A DNA stretch of 17,858 nt from an uncultured Collinsella sp. (GTDB lineage Bacteria; Actinomycetota; Coriobacteriia; Coriobacteriales; Coriobacteriaceae): contig UQUG01000037.1 of assembly GCA_900544205.1 (NCBI GenBank), positions 1 through 17,858 on the forward strand. The letters are read 5' to 3'. The stretch's first letter is position 1. Every line of letters starts with the position of its first letter. Below are positions 14,243 through 17,858 of the stretch, in pieces. Below the pieces are notes generated by a model. The model saw only the letters and a list, made by a program, of their open reading frames with translations, made no database searches and was not told the DNA's origin. A program made the translations under genes and the position numbers.

Positions 14243-14806
14243 CTAGACGCGGGAGACGAACTTGCCGTCGCGGGTGTCAACCTTGATGACCTCGCCCTCG
14301 TTGAGGTACATGGGGACCTGGATGACAGCGCCGGTGTCGATCGTGGCCGGCTTGGTGGAACCCTGGACGGTGTCGCCCTTAAAGCCCGGGTCGGTCTGGA
14401 CGATGGTGGTCTCGATGAACATCGGCGGGGTCACGCCCATGAGCTCATCGTCGGCAAAGAGCAGCTGGCAGATGTCGTTCTCGCGCAGCCACTTGGAGTT
14501 CTCGCCCACCATGTCCTCGGGAACGGGAACCTGCTCATAGGTCTCATTGTCCATGAAGATGTAGTCGGCGCCATCGTTGTAGAGGTACTGGAACTCACGG
14601 GTGGTGAGCATAACGCTCTCGAACTTGGTGCCGGCGTTGCAGGTGTTCTCGACGACGCGGCCGCTCTTGATGTCGCGGGTCTTGTAGCGCACAAACGCGC
14701 CGCCCTTGCCCGGCTTGACATGCTGGAACTCGACGATGGTGTAGACCTTGTCCTTAATGCGGAGACCGAGGCCGTTCTTGAAGTCGGCGGTAGAAATGGT
14801 AGGCAT
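14243..14806 (-). CDS. efp: Translation elongation factor P
   Basis: This 187-residue protein has the normal EF-P length. EF-P rescues ribosomes stalled at polyproline stretches. Domain I shows KNGLGLRIKDKVYTIVEF and the loop HVKPGKGGAFVR with Lys34, the tip residue that is modified in some bacteria. GVTPPMFIETTIVQTDPG marks the start of the C-terminal OB domains. The start at 14806 gives MPTISTADFKNG and has AGAAAGG about 5 bases upstream; an ATG at 14839 would add 11 residues with no ribosome site. It is the first gene of the efp-asp23-nusB-xseB-tlyA-nadK-recN group. No modification-enzyme gene is seen nearby. Confidence 0.96.
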   Translation of the reverse strand: MPTISTADFKNGLGLRIKDKVYTIVEFQHVKPGKGGAFVRYKTRDIKSGRVVENTCNAGTKFESVMLTTREFQYLYNDGADYIFMDNETYEQVPVPEDMVGENSKWLRENDICQLLFADDELMGVTPPMFIETTIVQTDPGFKGDTVQGSTKPATIDTGAVIQVPMYLNEGEVIKVDTRDGKFVSRV

Positions 14807-14863
14807 AGCGACCTTTCTTGTTATGGGCAGAACGCACAAGCGTCCAAATTACATACGACCGAA

Positions 14864-14869
14864 ATTATA
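14864..14869 (-). promoter_or_regulatory. efp: Candidate -10 of the efp operon
   Basis: A perfect minus-strand TATAAT lies 57 bases before the efp start codon. A good -35 is not visible at 16-18 bases. Placement just past the pepP terminator supports a promoter here. Confidence 0.55.
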
Positions 14870-14903
14870 CACTTGCAGACGGCGACTGCAGCGAGCGCAT
14901 AAA

Positions 14904-14943
14904 AAGAGAACGCGGGGCGCCCGAATCTATCCGGACGCCCCGC
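14904..14943 (-). terminator. Rho-independent terminator after the M24 peptidase gene
   Basis: GCGGGGCG (14912-14919) pairs with CGCCCCGC (14936-14943). An extra CCG/CGG pair lies inside, and an 8-base loop closes the stem. The minus strand continues GTTCTCTTTTT. It lies 22 bases past the stop at 14966 and separates that gene from the efp promoter. Confidence 0.8.
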
Positions 14944-14965
14944 CCCAAAAAACTATCGAAATGGG

Positions 14966-16096
14966 CTAGCAATCGATGACGTGCAGGTCGTGAGGGGTCT
15001 TGGTGAAGGGCTCGTAGCCGTTCTCGGTGACCACGCCGTAGTCCTCCAGGCGCACGCCGCCCACACCGGGCAGGTACACGCCGGGCTCCATGGTGATAAC
15101 CGAGCCGACCTCGATGATGTTCTTGCTACGGTTAAAGTTGGGCAGCTCGTGGATGTCGATTCCGACGCCGTGGCCCAGGCCATGGTTGTAGTAATCGCCA
15201 TAACCGGCATCGCCGATAATCTTCTTGGAAAGCTTGAAAATGTCGTTGCCCTCGACGCCCGGATGGATGGCGGCGACGCACTCCTCGAGCGTACGGCGCA
15301 CGAGCGCGTACAGGTCGAGCTGCTCCTGAGTAGGCTCGCCCATCACAACGGTGCGCGTCATGTCGGAACGATAATCGCAGTAGCCCGCGCCGTAATCCAT
15401 GAGGACGAAGTCGCCCTTCTCGATCACGCGGTCACTCGGCACGGCGTGCGGGTTGGCGGTGTTAGGACCGCTCGCCACGATGGAGCCGAAGGCCAGGCTG
15501 TCGGCGCCGTTGGCGAACATAAAGTTCTCGAGCTCGTTGCGAACCTGCTTCTCGGTCATGCCGGGCTTAATAAAGCCGAGCATATGCTGGAAGGCGGCAT
15601 CGGTGATCGACTGCGCATGGCGCATGAGCTCGATCTCCTCGGCGTCCTTGATGGCGCGCATCTTGCGGATGTCGTCATGCATCAGCGGCAACATGCAGGC
15701 GACGGAACGATCCTCCAGACCACGCTGAATACCCTGGTAGAAGTTGATCTGCATGTCGTCCTCGACAGCGCAGACGCGGCACTTGTTGGCTGCGATCTTG
15801 CCGGCGACCCAACCGGGGATGGTGCCCTCGTCCATGTCGTAGACCCAAGGGCTGCCGGCGGGCGTGTTCTCCTCAAAGCTGTTGAGGTAGCGCGAGTCGG
15901 TATGGAACAGGCACTGGTCAGCCGTAATAAACGCCGCGTGCGGGAACTCGAAGGTGTAGTCGAAGACGCCCTTCACGCCCGTGAGCCAACGAAGATTGGC
16001 CTCGTCGCGCACCACGATAGCGTCGTAGCCGCGCTCGACCATCAGGGCACGGACACGCTCGATACGACCGGCAGGACCGGCAGCAAACTCAGACAT
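14966..16096 (-). CDS. M24-family aminopeptidase (Xaa-Pro peptidase type)
   Basis: This 376-residue cytosolic metallopeptidase likely removes N-terminal residues before proline. A creatinase-type N-terminal domain (about 1-135) precedes the pita-bread catalytic domain. All five metal ligands of the family are present: Asp234 (MDYGA), Asp245 (SDMTR), His309 (GLGHGVG), Glu337 (MEPGVY) and Glu351 (VRLEDYG). AAGGAA lies about 7 bases before the ATG. It sits directly upstream of the efp group, where pepQ/pepP-type genes are often found in Gram-positives. Whether the substrate is a dipeptide (PepQ) or longer peptide (PepP) cannot be told. A palindromic element lies just upstream. Confidence 0.9.
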   Translation of the reverse strand: MSEFAAGPAGRIERVRALMVERGYDAIVVRDEANLRWLTGVKGVFDYTFEFPHAAFITADQCLFHTDSRYLNSFEENTPAGSPWVYDMDEGTIPGWVAGKIAANKCRVCAVEDDMQINFYQGIQRGLEDRSVACMLPLMHDDIRKMRAIKDAEEIELMRHAQSITDAAFQHMLGFIKPGMTEKQVRNELENFMFANGADSLAFGSIVASGPNTANPHAVPSDRVIEKGDFVLMDYGAGYCDYRSDMTRTVVMGEPTQEQLDLYALVRRTLEECVAAIHPGVEGNDIFKLSKKIIGDAGYGDYYNHGLGHGVGIDIHELPNFNRSKNIIEVGSVITMEPGVYLPGVGGVRLEDYGVVTENGYEPFTKTPHDLHVIDC

Positions 16097-16128
16097 GCAG
16101 ATTCCTTTCTTATTGTCTCCAAAAGTGC

Positions 16129-16191
16129 GGGACGGGTCTCAACCGAACGACGGAATCGCACGCGATCCGCAACCGATTGGAAACCCGTCCC
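16129..16191. repeat. Palindromic element upstream of the M24 peptidase gene
   Basis: GGGACGGGT (16129-16137) and ACCCGTCCC (16183-16191) form a 9-bp inverted repeat, extendable with mismatch by two pairs, that encloses 45 bases. Within the enclosed part ATCGC (16155-16159) and GCGAT (16161-16165 region) form a small inner stem. It may end the aroK-aroB transcript, although only TTTT follows at a distance, or be a leader structure for the peptidase gene. It shares the GGGAC core of other intergenic palindromes here. Confidence 0.55.
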
Positions 16192-16228
16192 TCAACATGA
16201 TACGAAAGACGATGGATGTCAATAAATC

Positions 16229-17338
16229 TTAGAGAAGTTCTTTGCGAGAAGCCAAGTAGGCGTGAGCGTGACGCTCAAGAACCTCGTCCTCAACGTTCGT
16301 TAGACGAATGGCGCCGAGCGCTGCGGGCAGCGGCAGCATGCTGCGGTTCGAGCGGGCGAACTGCTGCTTGCGGAACTCCTCGATAAACGCGGTGGGCTCC
16401 AAGTCGAAGGCAAGCTCCTCAATGCCAAAGTCCTCCAAGCAGTCATCGACCTCAAAAACGTAATCGATATCGAAGTCGCAAGCATCATGAGCTAGGCGCG
16501 CCTCAAAACGCATGCCCTCGGACAACAGCTGGTAGGCAGGGGTCTGCGAAGCGGCATCGCCCAAGCAGGCGCGCAGGGTACGCTCCCCCGTCTTACCAAA
16601 ATCGAGCGCATGGCGGGCGCTCGGGTTCGTGGCCATCAGTACGTCCTTGCGGGCAGTCTGAGACCACTGAACGGCATTGACGAGCGCGACCTCCTCGCCC
16701 GCGAGAATCTCGGGGACGGTCTCAGTAAACTGATTCCAGCGGGACTTGCTGCTCGAAAGCATGGTGCCAACAAGTACCGCATAGCCAAGCTTGAGGTCCT
16801 CGGGGTCCGTCTCGCGAACAAGGTCGAGGTCACACACGACCAAGCCCGGCTCGGGACGGAACGCGATAGCGGGAAGCGCATTCGCCGACGAGGCGACGAG
16901 CGGCTTCATGGTCGTCGCGACCGTGAGCATGGCGTCGAACGTCGTCGGCAGCAAGGCGCACTCGGTGCGACCGCACCACTGATTGGCACACCAGCAAACG
17001 ACCGAGCAGGTTGCGACATCGCCAACGGCAACAACGAGATCGTCGCAGGTAATGCCGTTAGCTGACAGGGCGCCAAAGACGGTATCGGCATCGGCCAGCG
17101 TAGCGCCGGCAGGAGAAACCTCGAGGGCGAGCAGCGACACGGCAAACCCGGCGTCGACCAGCGCATGCTCGACGACCTCGCCAAAACGCTCGGATGTGGC
17201 GTCGTTCCAAACCACCATCGCGCGCTTAGGCTTGCCCACAGCCGAGGCAAACATGCGCGACAGTTCCTCAAACGCGCCAAGACCGACGCGGACATCGACA
17301 CTGCGGTTTTGGAAATTGATAAGTTGACGGCGAATCAT
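16229..17338 (-). CDS. AroB-like protein (3-dehydroquinate synthase fold) lacking catalytic residues
   Basis: This 369-residue protein aligns in order with 3-dehydroquinate synthase: LLPTTFDAML (129-138) matches the family VPTTLLSQVD, LVVCDLDLVR matches VVVDLDCLK, and ARHALDFGKTGERTL (241-255) matches the LLNLGHTFGHA region. However, the GGG of the NAD-binding loop is reduced to AVGD (104-107). The three zinc ligands of AroB appear lost: Glu of AEVIKYG is in LGYAVLVG, His of GHT is Lys249, and His of HGEA is Ser273. It is probably inactive as a classical AroB, or has a new role. The start at 17338 overlaps the aroK stop (ATGA), so it is translationally coupled. The frame is intact, which argues for a retained function. 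Confidence 0.75.
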   Translation of the reverse strand: MIRRQLINFQNRSVDVRVGLGAFEELSRMFASAVGKPKRAMVVWNDATSERFGEVVEHALVDAGFAVSLLALEVSPAGATLADADTVFGALSANGITCDDLVVAVGDVATCSVVCWCANQWCGRTECALLPTTFDAMLTVATTMKPLVASSANALPAIAFRPEPGLVVCDLDLVRETDPEDLKLGYAVLVGTMLSSSKSRWNQFTETVPEILAGEEVALVNAVQWSQTARKDVLMATNPSARHALDFGKTGERTLRACLGDAASQTPAYQLLSEGMRFEARLAHDACDFDIDYVFEVDDCLEDFGIEELAFDLEPTAFIEEFRKQQFARSNRSMLPLPAALGAIRLTNVEDEVLERHAHAYLASRKELL

Positions 17339-17858
17339 AGCAGCCCACGCTCCAAAAGCATCTCGGCACAAAGGTAGGAAACGTCCTCGAAGGACTTGTT
17401 GCGAATATCAAGGGTAATATCGGCGGCCTGGCGATACAGCGGACGGCGATGCTCAAACAGGCGCGCAGCATGCTCGGGCGAGCGGAAATCGGGTCGGGTA
17501 TCGGAACGGCGAATCTGGCGCAACGAGTCCTCAAAGTCGCCTTCGAGGTACACGCATGTACCCATCTCGTGCATCAGCTCAATGTTCACCGGCGTCTCGA
17601 CGATGCCACCCCCGCACGATACCAGCAGGCTGCGCTCGCTCTGAAGCGAACGGAGTGCCGAGGTCTCGAGCTCGCGAAAACGATCCTCACCCTCGGTCTT
17701 AAATATCTCGGTCACCGACTTGCCGCATCGACGCACAACCAAACGATCGGTATCGATGAATCGACGCTTGAACATAGTGCCTACATTGCGCGCAAGCGTC
17801 GACTTGCCCGCGCCCAAAAAGCCGATAAAGAAGATATGGTCGCAGCCGTGTTTGATGT
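17335..17858 (-). CDS. aroK: Shikimate kinase, 5' end beyond the window
   Basis: The enzyme phosphorylates shikimate at the 3-OH using ATP, a step toward aromatic amino acids. The open frame continues to the right edge as IKHGCDHIFFIGFLGAGKST, which matches the family start, so the true start codon is probably outside; the TTG at 17817 is an internal Leu. Functional residues are all present: Walker A GAGKST, IDTD (shikimate-binding Asp), RFRELE, CGGG, RPDF and the lid/adenine Arg region RRPLY. About 173 residues are visible. It is upstream of and overlaps the aroB-like gene by 4 bases. Confidence 0.92.
   Translation of the reverse strand, partial: IKHGCDHIFFIGFLGAGKSTLARNVGTMFKRRFIDTDRLVVRRCGKSVTEIFKTEGEDRFRELETSALRSLQSERSLLVSCGGGIVETPVNIELMHEMGTCVYLEGDFEDSLRQIRRSDTRPDFRSPEHAARLFEHRRPLYRQAADITLDIRNKSFEDVSYLCAEMLLERGLL

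Noticed and set aside
17335..17817. Shikimate kinase starting at TTG 17817
   Set aside because: The frame continues upstream with family-like HIFFIGFLGAGKS to the window edge, so the TTG is internal.

Overview
The window looks like chromosomal DNA from a high-GC Gram-positive anaerobe of the class Coriobacteriia, most like Collinsella. This is inferred from protein character, codon use and gene order; no database search was run. Almost everything is on the minus strand. The only clear plus-strand gene is an RpiR-type regulator. No phage, IS transposase, CRISPR array or resistance gene was seen.

Right part (about 9.7-17.9 kb) is housekeeping. In minus-strand transcription order it holds aroK (cut by the window edge), a degenerate aroB-like gene, an M24 aminopeptidase, and then a tight operon efp - asp23 - nusB - xseB - tlyA - nadK - recN. 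Many neighbours in this operon overlap or sit within a few bases. It resembles the widespread efp/nusB/xseB/tlyA/recN cluster of Gram-positives, but without folD, xseA, ispA and dxs.

Left-centre part (about 1.7-9.7 kb) is a PTS and fructose region. It holds rpiR (plus strand), the divergent fruA (EIIBCA permease), ptsH (HPr), ptsI (enzyme I) and two PfkB-family 1-phosphofructokinase-like genes. Fructose would enter as fructose-1-phosphate through FruA, with phosphate passed PEP - EI - HPr - EIIA - EIIB. The FruK-like kinases would then make fructose-1,6-bisphosphate. Hairpin terminators or processing hairpins separate several of these genes. Similar GTGAAAG half-sites lie near fruA/rpiR and at the promoter of the distal fruK, which suggests a shared operator.

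Far left holds a CCA-adding enzyme gene and the 5' part of a tRNA-Glu(CUC) gene with a good promoter.

The 546-base gap between fruA and ptsH (5971-6516) has no believable protein gene. It contains the fruA terminator, a perfect 24-bp inverted repeat, a nested imperfect palindrome of about 226 bp with 30-bp perfect GC-rich arms, and a ptsH leader that can form two competing structures, one hiding the ribosome binding site. The points most worth following up are this gap, the aroB-like pseudoenzyme, the candidate fructose operators and a set of intergenic palindromes with a GGGAC core.
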